DNA of 64,000 nt from DATJGR01 sp963780795 (GCA_963780795.1 CAWADH010000006.1:248001-312000), one strand, 5' to 3'. Positions 1 to 9,242 are shown, numbered from the stretch's first letter. Translations and numbers: made by a program. The notes: generated by a model not told the origin, from the sequence alone.

Positions 1-462
1 CGGCACCTTCTCGACTCGCTGTCGTTGGTGCCGATGCTACAGGGGAACCGCGTCGCCGACCTCGGTACCGGAGCCGGATTACCGGGTGTACCGCTTGCGA
101 TCGCGTGTCCGGAACGGGAGTTCACATTGATCGATCGCAGCGAACGGCGCATTCGCTTCGTCCGACAGGCAGCCTCCGAGCTCGGACTCACGAATGTGGT
201 TCTGGTCGCCGCGGACTTCGGCGATTTCCGAGCGGAGCCTTTGTTTGATACCGTCGTATCGCGCGCGGTCGCAAAACCAGCCGCACTGTGGCGCGTCGCA
301 GTCGACCTGTTGACGGCGGGAGGCATCGCCCTCTTCCAGGTCGGTGAATCGGAGTTGCAGCCCGCGGAGGTCGAAGCAGACGCACGGTCGGTGTCGGTGC
401 ACATACCGGGACTCAGCAGAACCCATCACGTGCTGCGCATGAGCCGCCCAAGCGCCGCGTAG
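1..462 (+). CDS. rsmG: 16S rRNA (guanine527-N7)-methyltransferase RsmG, 3' part
   Basis: This is the C-terminal 153 residues of the SAM-dependent methyltransferase that makes m7G527 in 16S rRNA. The reading frame is open from base 1 and the residues before the first possible start (RHLLDSL) are already family-typical, so the 5' end lies left of the window. The SAM-binding glycine motif ADLGTGAGLPGVPLAI is at about residues 19-34 of the visible part. The family is usually about 205-215 residues, so roughly a quarter is missing. It precedes parA by 25 bases, the usual rsmG-parA-parB order near the replication origin, and probably shares a transcript with them. Confidence 0.95.
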   Translation, partial: RHLLDSLSLVPMLQGNRVADLGTGAGLPGVPLAIACPEREFTLIDRSERRIRFVRQAASELGLTNVVLVAADFGDFRAEPLFDTVVSRAVAKPAALWRVAVDLLTAGGIALFQVGESELQPAEVEADARSVSVHIPGLSRTHHVLRMSRPSAA

Positions 463-487
463 GTCGGCCCGACACAGGACTCAATAG

Positions 488-1267
488 ATGACGCGGATCA
501 TTGCGGTTGCGAACCAGAAGGGCGGTGTCGGCAAGACAACCACCAGCGTCAATCTCGCTGCGTCGCTGGCGCTTTCGGGAAGCCGTGTGCTGCTGGTGGA
601 CCTCGATCCTCAAGGCAACGCAACGATGGGATGCGGCGTAGAGAAAGGCGCGCTCGAACGCAGCGTGTACGACTTCCTCATGAAGTCGGCGCCGCTCGCG
701 TCGGTCGTGCAGCGATGTCCGACGGGATTCGAGCTCGTTCCGTCGAACATCGATCTCACGGCGGCCGAGGTCGAACTGCTGCAGGTCGATCAGCGCGAGC
801 AGCGGCTCAAGACGGTGCTGCAGGAAACGGAAGGCCGCTATCACTACGTGATCATCGATTGTCCACCTTCGCTGAACATGCTGACGCTCAACGCGCTAGT
901 TGCGAGCCGCAGCGTCTTGATTCCGATGCAGTGTGAGTACTACGCGCTCGAAGGATTGTCAGCGCTGCTCGAGACGATCGAAGGCGTGAAGCAGCGCGCC
1001 AACCCGGCCCTTCGAATAGAGGGCATCCTGCGCACCATGTATGATCCGCGCAGCAGTCTCACGCGCGATGTATCGCGCCAACTGCTGAAATTCTTCGGTG
1101 AAAAGGTCTTTCGCACGGTCATTCCGCGAAACATCCGGCTCGCAGAAGCGCCCAGTCACGGACTGCCGGTGGTTCTGTACGATCGGCAGTCGCGCGGCGC
1201 GGTTGCTTACATGGCGCTCGCCGGAGAATTGAAACGCCACAGTTCGGATGGGGAGGGTGCCGCGTGA
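488..1267 (+). CDS. parA: Chromosome partitioning ATPase ParA (Soj)
   Basis: ParA is a Walker-type ATPase that binds the nucleoid and moves ParB-parS complexes during origin segregation. The 259-residue product has the deviant Walker A motif KGGVGKTT at residues 11-18 and the Walker A' region DLDPQGN near residue 39. Walker B lies around VIIDCPPSL near residue 122. The length is normal for chromosomal ParA. The ATG start gives MTRIIAVANQKGG, typical of the family. The stop overlaps the GTG start of parB by four bases (GTGA), so the two are translationally coupled. No canonical parS site was seen in the window. Confidence 0.97.
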   Translation: MTRIIAVANQKGGVGKTTTSVNLAASLALSGSRVLLVDLDPQGNATMGCGVEKGALERSVYDFLMKSAPLASVVQRCPTGFELVPSNIDLTAAEVELLQVDQREQRLKTVLQETEGRYHYVIIDCPPSLNMLTLNALVASRSVLIPMQCEYYALEGLSALLETIEGVKQRANPALRIEGILRTMYDPRSSLTRDVSRQLLKFFGEKVFRTVIPRNIRLAEAPSHGLPVVLYDRQSRGAVAYMALAGELKRHSSDGEGAA

Positions 1268-2136
1268 TCAAGAAGCGAGGTCTCGGTCGCGGGCTCGATG
1301 CGCTGCTGGGCACTGCAGATCGCCAATCCGACGACGAGGCTGCTGGGCCGTCCGGCACCAATCTCGCAGAAATAGCGGTGGATCAGATTCACCCGGGTCA
1401 GTATCAGCCGCGTCGCAACATCCGCGACGAGGGCATCGCCGAACTGGCAGCGTCGATCAAAGCTCAAGGGGTGATGCAACCGATCGTGTTGCGCCATCGC
1501 GCGATCGGCGGATACGAGATCATCGCCGGCGAACGTCGCTGGCGCGCGGCGCAGCTTGCCGGTCTCGATCGCATTCCCGCGGTCATCAAGGAGGTCAGCG
1601 ACGAGCGAGCGGTCGCGATGGCGTTGATCGAGAACATTCAGCGCGAAGATCTGAATCCGCTGGAAGAGGCGCTCGCGTTGCAGCGTCTCTCGGAAGAGTT
1701 CCATCTGACGCAACAGCAGGCCGCAGACGCGGTCGGTAAGTCGCGCGTCGCGGTCACCAATCTGTTGCGTCTGTTGAACCTGACCGCGCCCGTCCGCGAG
1801 ATGCTGGCGGAAGGCGAACTCGAAATGGGACACGCGCGCGCGCTGCTGTCGTTGTCTCCGCTCGAGCAGGAGCAGGCCGCGCGTCAGGTGGTTGCAAAAG
1901 GTCTTTCGGTTCGACAGACCGAAGCGCTCGTGCGACAGCGCATGCGTCCCGCGTCATTAACGCCGCTCGCGGCGGTGCGTCGCAAAGATCCCGATACGGC
2001 GCGACTGGAGGTCGAACTATCGGAACGAATCGGCGCGCCGGTGACGATCATCTTCGACGGCAAGAGCGCGGGTTCGGTGGTCATTCGATACACGTCGGTC
2101 GACGAACTCGAAGGAATTCTCACGCACCTACGTTGA
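1264..2136 (+). CDS. parB: Chromosome partitioning protein ParB
   Basis: ParB is the CTP-dependent clamp that loads at parS near the origin and is moved by ParA. The 290-residue protein has the N-terminal ParB nuclease-like/CTPase domain (about residues 38-130, with YQPRR and the CTP-binding GERRWRA motif), a helix-turn-helix around residues 145-170 (QQAADAVGKSRVAVTNLLR) and a C-terminal dimerisation segment. The basic N-terminus KKRGLGRGLDALLG is the conserved ParA-interacting peptide. The GTG start overlaps the parA stop. The promoter of the atp operon lies just after the stop codon. Confidence 0.97.
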   Translation: MIKKRGLGRGLDALLGTADRQSDDEAAGPSGTNLAEIAVDQIHPGQYQPRRNIRDEGIAELAASIKAQGVMQPIVLRHRAIGGYEIIAGERRWRAAQLAGLDRIPAVIKEVSDERAVAMALIENIQREDLNPLEEALALQRLSEEFHLTQQQAADAVGKSRVAVTNLLRLLNLTAPVREMLAEGELEMGHARALLSLSPLEQEQAARQVVAKGLSVRQTEALVRQRMRPASLTPLAAVRRKDPDTARLEVELSERIGAPVTIIFDGKSAGSVVIRYTSVDELEGILTHLR

Positions 2137-2156
2137 TGTACGTATCCGTGCATTTA

Positions 2157-2185
2157 TTGCACGGCACCATAGCCCTCTCTATACT
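2157..2185 (+). promoter_or_regulatory. Predicted sigma-70 promoter of the atp operon
   Basis: TTGCAC (2157-2162) is followed after 17 bases by TATACT (2180-2185), which matches the -10 consensus at five of six positions; the -35 keeps only TTG. Transcription would begin near 2192, just before atpI. It is the only plausible promoter between parB and atpI. Prediction from sequence only. Confidence 0.6.
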
Positions 2186-2212
2186 ACGCGCGCCTTGCGT
2201 ACGGGGGCTCAG

Positions 2213-2641
2213 GTGGATCCCGCAGAAGCCCCACCAAGAATAAGTGAATCGGATTTCGGAACGCGCAAAAGGCTCCGCAACGGCGGTGTTCCATTGCCCT
2301 TCCGGATCGTGGCTGTGCAAGGCGTTCTCGCCGTACTGCTCGCGACGATGTTCCTGTTGTTGGGCCGCGCACAGGCGATGTCCGTCCTGTTGGCCGGCGT
2401 CGTCGTGATTGCGCCGAGCGTTGGGTTTGCGCGGCGCGTTGTTGCCGCGGATGTTCCGGCGGGAGAGGAGTTGGACGCGGCGCGACAGCTGCTCGGCAGC
2501 GGCATCGCGAAGCTGGTGCTGACGTTCGGATTGCTGGTCGCGGCCTTCGCCTGGTTTCGTCCGGAGCCGGTTGCGTTCTTCGCGACGATGATTGCGTTAC
2601 AGGCGGTGTATTGGTTGGCGCCGGTTCTGGCGCGTCGCTGA
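2213..2641 (+). CDS. atpI: ATP synthase protein I
   Basis: AtpI is a small membrane protein at the head of many proteobacterial atp operons. It is thought to help assemble the c-ring and is not part of the mature enzyme. About 142 residues, with four hydrophobic segments (FRIVAVQGVLAVLLATMFLL, an SVLLAGVVVIAPSVGF segment, IAKLVLTFGLLVAAFAWF, and a final VAFFATMIALQAVYWLAPVL segment). I chose the GTG at 2213 because GGGGG lies at 2203-2207, five bases upstream. An in-frame TTG at 2195 would add six residues but falls almost on the predicted transcription start. Sequence is poorly conserved in this family; position and topology support the call. Confidence 0.85.
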   Translation: MDPAEAPPRISESDFGTRKRLRNGGVPLPFRIVAVQGVLAVLLATMFLLLGRAQAMSVLLAGVVVIAPSVGFARRVVAADVPAGEELDAARQLLGSGIAKLVLTFGLLVAAFAWFRPEPVAFFATMIALQAVYWLAPVLARR

Positions 2642-2681
2642 GCTGCGGTAGCGCTCGGAAGTGGATGCAGAAGGAAGTTCA

Positions 2682-3530
2682 ATGGCGAGCGAAGGGCTGA
2701 CGACCGGAGAGTACATCCAGCACCATCTGACCAACCTCACGTACGGTCAGTTGCCGGACGGAAGTTGGGGTTTTGCCGAGTCCGCTGAACAGGCGCGTGC
2801 GATGGGCTTCTGGGCCATCGACGTCGACTCGATGGGTTGGGCGATCGGTCTCGGGCTGGTCTTCGTCTTTCTGTTCGGCCGCGCCGCGAAACATGCGACG
2901 GCCGGTGTGCCGGGCGCACTGCAGAATGGCGTCGAGATGATCGTCGACTTCATCGACGGTCTGGTTGGCAGCATCTTCTTTCACAAGAACGAGCTGATTG
3001 CGCCGATGGCGCTGACGATCTTCATCTGGGTGTTCCTGATGAATCTCATGGATCTGCTGCCGGTCGACTGGCTTCCGATGGCGGCCGGTGCGGTGGGGAT
3101 CAGCCACATGAAGGTGGTTGCGACGACCGATCCGAATGTCACGCTCGGAATGGCGCTCGCCATTTTCGTCATGGTCCTTTACTACAGCGTGCGAAGAAAA
3201 GGTGTCGGCGGATTCGTTGGCGAGTTGGTATTTCATCCGCTGCCGAAGCTGTTTGCGCCGTTCAACCTGTTTCTCGAAGGGGTGACGTTGCTTGCGAAGC
3301 CTCTATCACTCGGGCTGCGGTTGTTCGGCAACATGTATGCCGGTGAGATGATTTTCATTCTGATCGCGCTGCTCTTCGGAGCCGGCCTCGGCTGGGCCGT
3401 GCTGGGCGGAGTCCTGCAGTGGGCATGGGCTTGGTTTCACGTGCTGATCATTACGTTGCAGGCATTCATTTTCTCGGTCCTAACGGTCGTGTACATGGCG
3501 CAGGCCCACGACGTCCAAGAAGACCATTAA
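2682..3530 (+). CDS. atpB: F1Fo ATP synthase subunit a
   Basis: Subunit a is the stator half-channel that delivers protons to the c-ring. The product is about 282 residues with five to six membrane helices. The essential arginine lies in the segment LAKPLSLGLRLFGNMYAGEM (codons near 3291-3350), where LRLFGNM carries it. The ATG at 2682 is preceded by AAGGAAG (2670-2676) at good spacing and is preferred over the in-frame GTG at 2661. Second gene of the atp operon, 40 bases after atpI and 21 bases before atpE. Confidence 0.97.
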   Translation: MASEGLTTGEYIQHHLTNLTYGQLPDGSWGFAESAEQARAMGFWAIDVDSMGWAIGLGLVFVFLFGRAAKHATAGVPGALQNGVEMIVDFIDGLVGSIFFHKNELIAPMALTIFIWVFLMNLMDLLPVDWLPMAAGAVGISHMKVVATTDPNVTLGMALAIFVMVLYYSVRRKGVGGFVGELVFHPLPKLFAPFNLFLEGVTLLAKPLSLGLRLFGNMYAGEMIFILIALLFGAGLGWAVLGGVLQWAWAWFHVLIITLQAFIFSVLTVVYMAQAHDVQEDH

Positions 3531-3551
3531 CTAGAGACTTAAGGAGCAATC

Positions 3552-3803
3552 ATGGAACTGGCAGTTCTTCTTTACGTGGCGGGCGCGTTGATGATGGGCC
3601 TCGGCGCCATCGGTGCCGCCATTGGCGTGGGCGTGCTCGGCGGGAAATTCCTCGAAGGCGTTGCGCGCCAACCCGAACTGCTGCCGATGCTGCGCACCCA
3701 ACTGTTCATCGTGCTGGCCCTCGTCGACGCAGTGCCGATGATCTCGGTCGGTATTGCGCTCTATGTGATCTTCGCGGTGGTGCCGACCGCAATCGGCGGC
3801 TGA
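3552..3803 (+). CDS. atpE: F1Fo ATP synthase subunit c
   Basis: Subunit c forms the rotating proteolipid ring. The 83-residue hairpin has a first helix with a glycine-rich packing motif (GAIGAAIGVGVLGG, residues 18-31), the polar loop RQP at residues 39-41 that contacts F1, and the proton-binding carboxylate Asp59 in LVDAVPM. An aspartate with no sodium-coordinating residues around it suggests a proton-driven enzyme. Strong ribosome binding site AAGGAG at 3541-3546, as expected for the subunit needed in most copies. Confidence 0.98.
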   Translation: MELAVLLYVAGALMMGLGAIGAAIGVGVLGGKFLEGVARQPELLPMLRTQLFIVLALVDAVPMISVGIALYVIFAVVPTAIGG

Positions 3804-3845
3804 TCGCGTCGCAGCGACCCTGATTCCCAACGGAGAGTCACTAGC

Positions 3846-4316
3846 GTGAACATTACATTGACACTCTTCGGCCAGTCGTTGACGTTCCTCGTCTTCATCT
3901 GGACCTGCCACCGGTGGATCTGGCCGCCGTTGATTCGCGCGATGCGCGAGCGTCAGAAGACGATCGGCGAAGGACTCGCGGCATCGGAACGTGCCGCAAA
4001 GGACCTCGCCCTGGCGCAGGAAGGCGCGGCGGATCAGCTGCGCAAGGCAAAGGAAGAAGCGCGTCAGATCATCGAGCAGGCGCGCGGTCGCGCGGTGATC
4101 ATGATCGAAGAGGCGAAGAACGACGCCCGCGCCGAAGGCGAGCGCCAGAAGGAAGCCGCCCGGGCGGAGATCGAGCAGGACGTGAACCGCGCGAAAGAAA
4201 AGCTGCGCGCCCAAGTAGCGGCGTTGGCGTTGAGCGGTGCAGAGAAAATACTGCAGTCGTCGATCGATCGTTCCCGGCATGGGCAACTGCTCGACAAGCT
4301 CGTCTCGGAGCTGTGA
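3846..4316 (+). CDS. atpF: F1Fo ATP synthase subunit b
   Basis: Subunit b is the peripheral stalk that ties F1 to subunit a. The 156-residue protein has one N-terminal membrane helix (FGQSLTFLVFIWTCHRWIW) and a long, highly charged coiled coil rich in Ala, Glu, Lys and Arg. The length equals that of enterobacterial subunit b, and only one b-type gene is present, so it should work as a homodimer. It starts with GTG at 3846, preceded by GGAG at 3832-3835. Confidence 0.96.
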   Translation: MNITLTLFGQSLTFLVFIWTCHRWIWPPLIRAMRERQKTIGEGLAASERAAKDLALAQEGAADQLRKAKEEARQIIEQARGRAVIMIEEAKNDARAEGERQKEAARAEIEQDVNRAKEKLRAQVAALALSGAEKILQSSIDRSRHGQLLDKLVSEL

Positions 4317-4325
4317 TCACACACC

Positions 4326-4865
4326 ATGGCTGAAATCGCGACGATCGCCCGACCCTACGCCAATGCGGTCTTCGAGTTCGCCAAAGGCAGGCGTGCGCTC
4401 GATAACTGGTCTCGTGAACTGACCGTTCTCGCCGCGGTGGTGGCCGACCCTTCAATAAAAGAAGCGATCGACTCACCCGCGGTCACGAGTCAGCAGAAAG
4501 CCAACGCGCTCGCACGCGTCTGCGGCGACGATCTCAGCCGCGAAGGCAAGCAACTGCTGCAGGTGCTCGCGGGCAACAAGCGCTTGCACCTGCTGCCGGA
4601 AATCAGCGCCCAATACGAAGAGTTGCGTGCGCAGGAGCAGGCCTCTCTCGAGGTCGAAGTGGTCAGTGCGTTTGCTCTGGACGATGCGGAGCAGCGGCAC
4701 ATCACGGAAGCGCTCGCGCGCCGATTCGAGCGCGAAATCCTGCTGACGAGCCGTGTCGACGAATCCCTGTTGGGCGGCGCAATCATTCGCGCCGGCGACA
4801 CCGTCATCGACGGCTCGGTCCGGGGCAAACTGCAGAAATTGTCGGAAACGTTACAGCGGGCCTGA
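4326..4865 (+). CDS. atpH: F1Fo ATP synthase subunit delta
   Basis: Delta sits on top of F1 and joins the alpha N-termini to the b stalk (the OSCP equivalent). The 179-residue product starts MAEIATIARPYANAVFEFA, a family-typical N-terminus, and ends with the conserved segment GGAIIRAGDTVIDGSVRGKL at about residues 151-170. The ATG lies nine bases after the atpF stop. Normal length and normal operon position. Confidence 0.97.
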   Translation: MAEIATIARPYANAVFEFAKGRRALDNWSRELTVLAAVVADPSIKEAIDSPAVTSQQKANALARVCGDDLSREGKQLLQVLAGNKRLHLLPEISAQYEELRAQEQASLEVEVVSAFALDDAEQRHITEALARRFEREILLTSRVDESLLGGAIIRAGDTVIDGSVRGKLQKLSETLQRA

Positions 4866-4926
4866 AGTCGCCCGAGCGCATCCAGCGCGATGCGCCGCAA
4901 CAGAATAGTGAGTGTGAGGACACGAC

Positions 4927-6471
4927 ATGCAACAACTGAATCCATCTGAGATCAGCGACATCATCCGATCGCGGATCGAGAGCCTCGACATCAAGTCGGA
5001 GGCTCAGAACGAAGGAACGATCGTCGGCGTCTCGGACGGCATCATCCGCGTCCACGGACTTGCCGAAGCGCAGTACGGCGAAATGATCGAGTTCCCGGGC
5101 GGCGTGTACGGCATGGCGCTGAACCTCGAACGCGATTCGGTGGGCGTTATCGCGCTCGGCGAATATGCCGGTCTGTCGGAAGGTATGACGGCGCGCTGCA
5201 CGGGCCGCATCCTCGAGGTTCCGGTGGGCCGTGAACTGCTCGGGCGCGTCGTCGACGCGCTGGGCAATCCAATCGACGGCAAGGGACCGCTGAAAACGAC
5301 GCTGACAGCGCCGGTCGAGAAAGTCGCGCCGGGCGTGATCGCGCGGCAGTCGGTAACCCAGCCGGTGCAGATCGGTCTGAAGTCGATCGATGCGATGGTG
5401 CCGATCGGCCGCGGTCAGCGCGAACTGATCATCGGCGACCGCCAGATCGGTAAAACTGCGATCGCGATCGACGCGATCATCAACCAGAAGAACTCCGGCA
5501 TTAAGTGCATCTACGTCGCCATCGGCCAGAAGATGTCGACGATCGCGAACATCGTCAGAACGCTCGAAGAGCACGGCGCGATGAGCAATACGATCGTCGT
5601 CGCGGCGAGCGCGTCCGATCCGGCGGCGATGCTGTATATCGCGCCGTATTCGGGTTGCTCGATGGGTGAGTTCTTTCGTGACCGTGGCGAAGACGCACTG
5701 ATCATCTATGACGACCTGACGAAACAAGCGTGGGCGTATCGCCAAATTTCGCTGCTGCTGCGCCGCCCGCCGGGCCGCGAGGCGTATCCCGGCGACGTCT
5801 TCTATCTCCACTCGCGTCTGCTCGAGCGCGCATCGCGCGTGAACGCGGAATATGTCGAGCAGATCACCAACGGCGAAGTCAAAGGTAAGACCGGTTCGCT
5901 GACGGCGTTGCCGATCATCGAAACGCAGGCGGGTGACGTTTCAGCATTCGTGCCGACGAACGTCATCTCGATCACCGACGGTCAGATCTTCCTCGAGAGC
6001 TCGATGTTCAACTCGGGTCTTCGTCCCGCGATGAGCCCCGGAATCTCGGTGTCGCGCGTCGGTGGTTCGGCGCAGGTGCCGTTCATGCGCAAGATTTCCG
6101 GCGGCATCAAACTCGCGCTTGCGCAGTACCGTGAACTCGCGGCGTTCTCGCAGTTCGCATCCGACCTCGACGAAGCGACACGTCGCCAGCTCGAGCATGG
6201 TCAGCGCGTGACCGAGCTGATGAAGCAGAAGCAGTACGCACCGATGACCGTGGCCGAGATGGGTGTCGCGCTGTTCGCGGCCAACGAAGGATTCCTTCGC
6301 GATGTCGACGTCGACAAAGTGCTCGCGTTCGAAGCGGCGCTGTTGACGTACATGAGAGCCGAACACGCCGACTTCATGAACGAGATCACGAAGACCGGCG
6401 CGTACAACGACGATATCGTCGCGACGATGCGCGCCGCGATCGAGAAGTTCAAAGCGACGCAGACGTTCTAG
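4927..6471 (+). CDS. atpA: F1Fo ATP synthase subunit alpha
   Basis: Alpha carries the non-catalytic nucleotide sites of the F1 hexamer. The 514-residue protein has the P-loop GDRQIGKT at about residues 169-176, an N-terminal beta-barrel domain (QNEGTIVGVSDGIIRVHGLA) and the ATP synthase signature PAMSPGISVSRVGGSAQ at about residues 363-379. Length and motifs are normal. The start at 4927 is preceded by GTGAGGA. A 61-base spacer separates it from atpH, the largest gap inside the operon. Confidence 0.98.
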   Translation: MQQLNPSEISDIIRSRIESLDIKSEAQNEGTIVGVSDGIIRVHGLAEAQYGEMIEFPGGVYGMALNLERDSVGVIALGEYAGLSEGMTARCTGRILEVPVGRELLGRVVDALGNPIDGKGPLKTTLTAPVEKVAPGVIARQSVTQPVQIGLKSIDAMVPIGRGQRELIIGDRQIGKTAIAIDAIINQKNSGIKCIYVAIGQKMSTIANIVRTLEEHGAMSNTIVVAASASDPAAMLYIAPYSGCSMGEFFRDRGEDALIIYDDLTKQAWAYRQISLLLRRPPGREAYPGDVFYLHSRLLERASRVNAEYVEQITNGEVKGKTGSLTALPIIETQAGDVSAFVPTNVISITDGQIFLESSMFNSGLRPAMSPGISVSRVGGSAQVPFMRKISGGIKLALAQYRELAAFSQFASDLDEATRRQLEHGQRVTELMKQKQYAPMTVAEMGVALFAANEGFLRDVDVDKVLAFEAALLTYMRAEHADFMNEITKTGAYNDDIVATMRAAIEKFKATQTF

Positions 6472-6482
6472 AGGATCGGGCG

Positions 6483-7343
6483 ATGGCGGCGGGTAAAGAA
6501 GTCCGGACCAAGATCAAGAGCGTCAAGAGCACGCAGAAGATCACGAAGGCCATGCAGATGGTCGCCGCGAGCAAGATGCGGCGAACGCAGGAGCGGATGC
6601 GCCAGGGGCGACCTTATGCCGAAAAGATCCGCAAGATGATCGGGCATCTTGCGAATTCGAATCCGGAGTACCGCCACGTCTACATGACCGAGCGAGAGGT
6701 CAAGCGGATCGGCTACATCGTGGTGTCCACCGACAAAGGTCTCTGCGGCGGTCTGAACGTAAATCTCTTCCGCGCACTGGTGAAAGACTTGCGGGAATGG
6801 AAAGCGCGCGGCGTCGATGCGGAGTTTGCACTGATTGGCAACAAGGCGGCGTCGTTCTTCCGTTCGTACGGCGGCACGGTCAACGCGATGCTCAACAACA
6901 TCGGCGATCGCCCCTCGGTGGAGTCGCTGGTCGGCGGCATTCGCGTGATGCTCGAGGCGTATGGCCAGGGAAAGATCGACCGGCTGTTCATCGCGACCAA
7001 CACGTTCGTCAATACGATGACGCAGCGACCGGTGATCCAGCAGCTGCTGCCGCTCGAGCCGGCAGTCGCGGACGAACTGAAGCATCGCTGGGACTACCTG
7101 TACGAACCCGATGCGCGCGATCTGATCGAAGGTCTCGTGACCCGTTTCATCGAGTCACAGGTGTATCAGTCGGTCATTGAAAACCATGCGTGCGAGCAGG
7201 CTGCAAAGATGATTGCGATGAAGAACGCGACCGAAAACGCGGAGCAGATGATTGATGACCTGACGCTGCTCTACAACAACGTCCGCCAAGCGGCGATTAC
7301 GCAGGAGATCTCGGAGATCGTCGGCGGCGCGGCAGCTGTCTAA
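6483..7343 (+). CDS. atpG: F1Fo ATP synthase subunit gamma
   Basis: Gamma is the central rotating shaft. The 286-residue protein has the conserved N-terminal helix (KEVRTKIKSVKSTQKITKAM, followed by QMVAASKM) and the C-terminal helix ending MKNATENAEQMIDDLTLLYN followed by NVRQAAITQEISEIVGGAAA, the family signature. The start lies 12 bases after the atpA stop. Normal length for proteobacterial gamma. Confidence 0.98.
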   Translation: MAAGKEVRTKIKSVKSTQKITKAMQMVAASKMRRTQERMRQGRPYAEKIRKMIGHLANSNPEYRHVYMTEREVKRIGYIVVSTDKGLCGGLNVNLFRALVKDLREWKARGVDAEFALIGNKAASFFRSYGGTVNAMLNNIGDRPSVESLVGGIRVMLEAYGQGKIDRLFIATNTFVNTMTQRPVIQQLLPLEPAVADELKHRWDYLYEPDARDLIEGLVTRFIESQVYQSVIENHACEQAAKMIAMKNATENAEQMIDDLTLLYNNVRQAAITQEISEIVGGAAAV

Positions 7344-7397
7344 CGGAACAGCGATGGCGGATCGGACAGTCAAAGATTTGGAAGGTGAGGCGAACAT

Positions 7398-8786
7398 ATG
7401 AGTAGCGGACGGATCGTTCAGGTGATTGGCGCCGTAGTCGACGTGGAATTTCCGCGCGAGGCAGTGCCCAACGTTTACGACGCGCTGAGAGTCACCGGCA
7501 AAGGACTCACGCTCGAAGTGCAGCAACAGCTCGGGGACGGCATCGTGCGGACCATCGCAATGGGATCGTCCGACGGCTTGTCACGCGGGCTGGAAGTATC
7601 GAACACCGGCAGCGCGATCATGGTTCCGGTCGGCGAAGAGACGCTCGGCCGCATCATGGACGTGCTCGGCGATCCGATCGACGAAAAAGGTCCGGTGAAC
7701 GCCAAAGAGCGGATGTCCATCCACCGCAAGGCGCCGAAGTACGAAGACCAGAAAGGCGGCAACGAAACGCTCGAGACCGGCATCAAGGTCATCGACCTGA
7801 TCTGCCCGTTCGCGCGCGGCGGCAAGGTCGGACTGTTCGGTGGCGCCGGTGTGGGCAAGACGGTGACGATGCTCGAGCTGATCCGCAACATCGCAACCGA
7901 GCACTCGGGGCTCGCAGTATTCGCGGGCGTCGGCGAGCGCACCCGCGAGGGCAACGACTTCTATCACGAGATGCAGGAGTCGAAGGTACTCGACAAGATT
8001 TCGCTCGTGTTCGGCCAGATGAACGAGCCGCCGGGCAACCGTTTGCGCGTGGCGTTGACCGGCCTGACGTTGGCGGAGAAATTCCGCGACGACGGCCGCG
8101 ATGTGCTGCTGTTCATCGACAACATCTATCGCTACACGCTGGCCGGCACCGAAGTATCGGCGCTGCTCGGACGGATGCCGTCGGCGGTGGGTTATCAGCC
8201 GACGCTCGCCGAAGAGATGGGCAACCTGCAGGAACGCATCACCACGACCAAGACCGGCGCGATCACATCGGTGCAGGCGGTGTACGTTCCTGCGGACGAC
8301 CTGACCGACCCTTCGCCTGCCACGACGTTCGCGCACCTCGACTCGACCGTAACGCTGTCGCGCGGGATCACCGACCTCGGAATTTATCCGGCGGTCGATC
8401 CGCTCGACTCGTCCAGCCGTCAGCTCGACCCGCTGATCGTTGGCGAAGAGCACTATCGGGTGGCGCGTGCGGTGCAGCAGGTTCTGCAGCGCTATAAAGA
8501 GTTGAAGGACATCATCGCGATCCTCGGCATGGACGAACTGTCGGAAGACGACAAGAACCTCGTGTATCGGGCGCGGAAGATTCAGCAGTTCTTCTCGCAA
8601 TCGTTCTTCGTGGCCGAGGCGTTCACTGGTAACCCGGGCGTATACGTCACGCGCGAAGACACGGTGCGCAGCTTCAAGGCGATTCTCGACGGCGAATACG
8701 ATCACTTGCCCGAACAGGCGTTCTACATGGTCGGCACCATCGAAGACGCCGTTGCAAAAGCGAAGAAGCTGGAAGCGAAGGGATAA
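7398..8786 (+). CDS. atpD: F1Fo ATP synthase subunit beta
   Basis: Beta carries the catalytic nucleotide sites of F1. The 462-residue product has the P-loop GGAGVGKT near residue 150, the catalytic glutamate motif GVGERTREGNDFYHEM, and the signature PAVDPLDSSS near residue 330. Length and motifs are normal. The ATG at 7398 is preceded by GAAGGTGAGG at 7381-7390. It sits 54 bases after atpG. Confidence 0.98.
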   Translation: MSSGRIVQVIGAVVDVEFPREAVPNVYDALRVTGKGLTLEVQQQLGDGIVRTIAMGSSDGLSRGLEVSNTGSAIMVPVGEETLGRIMDVLGDPIDEKGPVNAKERMSIHRKAPKYEDQKGGNETLETGIKVIDLICPFARGGKVGLFGGAGVGKTVTMLELIRNIATEHSGLAVFAGVGERTREGNDFYHEMQESKVLDKISLVFGQMNEPPGNRLRVALTGLTLAEKFRDDGRDVLLFIDNIYRYTLAGTEVSALLGRMPSAVGYQPTLAEEMGNLQERITTTKTGAITSVQAVYVPADDLTDPSPATTFAHLDSTVTLSRGITDLGIYPAVDPLDSSSRQLDPLIVGEEHYRVARAVQQVLQRYKELKDIIAILGMDELSEDDKNLVYRARKIQQFFSQSFFVAEAFTGNPGVYVTREDTVRSFKAILDGEYDHLPEQAFYMVGTIEDAVAKAKKLEAKG

Positions 8787-8789
8787 GCA

Positions 8790-9212
8790 ATGGCCATGAC
8801 CATGCACTGCGACATCGTGAGCGCCGAGAGCGAGATCTTCTCCGGTCGCGTGACGATGGTGATCGCGAGCGGCACGCTCGGCGAACTCGGCATCATGCCT
8901 GGGCATGCGCCGCTGCTGACCGGCATTAAACCGGGTCCGCTGCGGCTCAAGTTCGATAATGGCGAGGAGCAGGTGTTCTTCGCGTCCGGCGGATTCCTCG
9001 AAGTGCAACCCGGAACGGTGACGGTGTTGGCCGACACCGCATTGCGCGCAGACGACCTTGATGCGGTCGCCGCACAGCATGCGAAGGAGCTTGCCGAAAA
9101 GGCACTGCAGGATCAGGCGGCCGAGTTCGAATTCTCCGCCGCCGCGGCCCAGCTGGCAGAAGCGTCGGCGCGATTGCGGACGCTCGAGGAACTGAAGAAA
9201 CGGCGTCGTTAG
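8790..9212 (+). CDS. atpC: F1Fo ATP synthase subunit epsilon
   Basis: Epsilon binds gamma in the rotor and inhibits ATP hydrolysis. The 140-residue protein has the N-terminal beta-sandwich (SAESEIFSGRVTMVIASGTL and GELGIMPGHAPLLTGIKPG) and a C-terminal pair of helices that supplies the inhibitory arm. The start is three bases after the atpD stop. Last gene of the operon, followed 30 bases later by an intrinsic terminator. Confidence 0.97.
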   Translation: MAMTMHCDIVSAESEIFSGRVTMVIASGTLGELGIMPGHAPLLTGIKPGPLRLKFDNGEEQVFFASGGFLEVQPGTVTVLADTALRADDLDAVAAQHAKELAEKALQDQAAEFEFSAAAAQLAEASARLRTLEELKKRRR

Positions 9213-9242
9213 TCGAGGGCTTCCGAATTACATAGTGCCGAT

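Noticed and set aside
933..941. GTGAGTACT, nine bases of the SlmA binding site GTGAGTACTCAC, in parA
   Set aside because: The last three positions fail, and the sequence is forced by conserved Cys-Glu-Tyr codons. Not enough to call a site.
3436..3446. parS-like half site (GTTTCACGTG) inside atpB
   Set aside because: Only the left half matches the 16-base parS palindrome; the right half (CTGAT) does not, and the bases encode conserved atpB residues.
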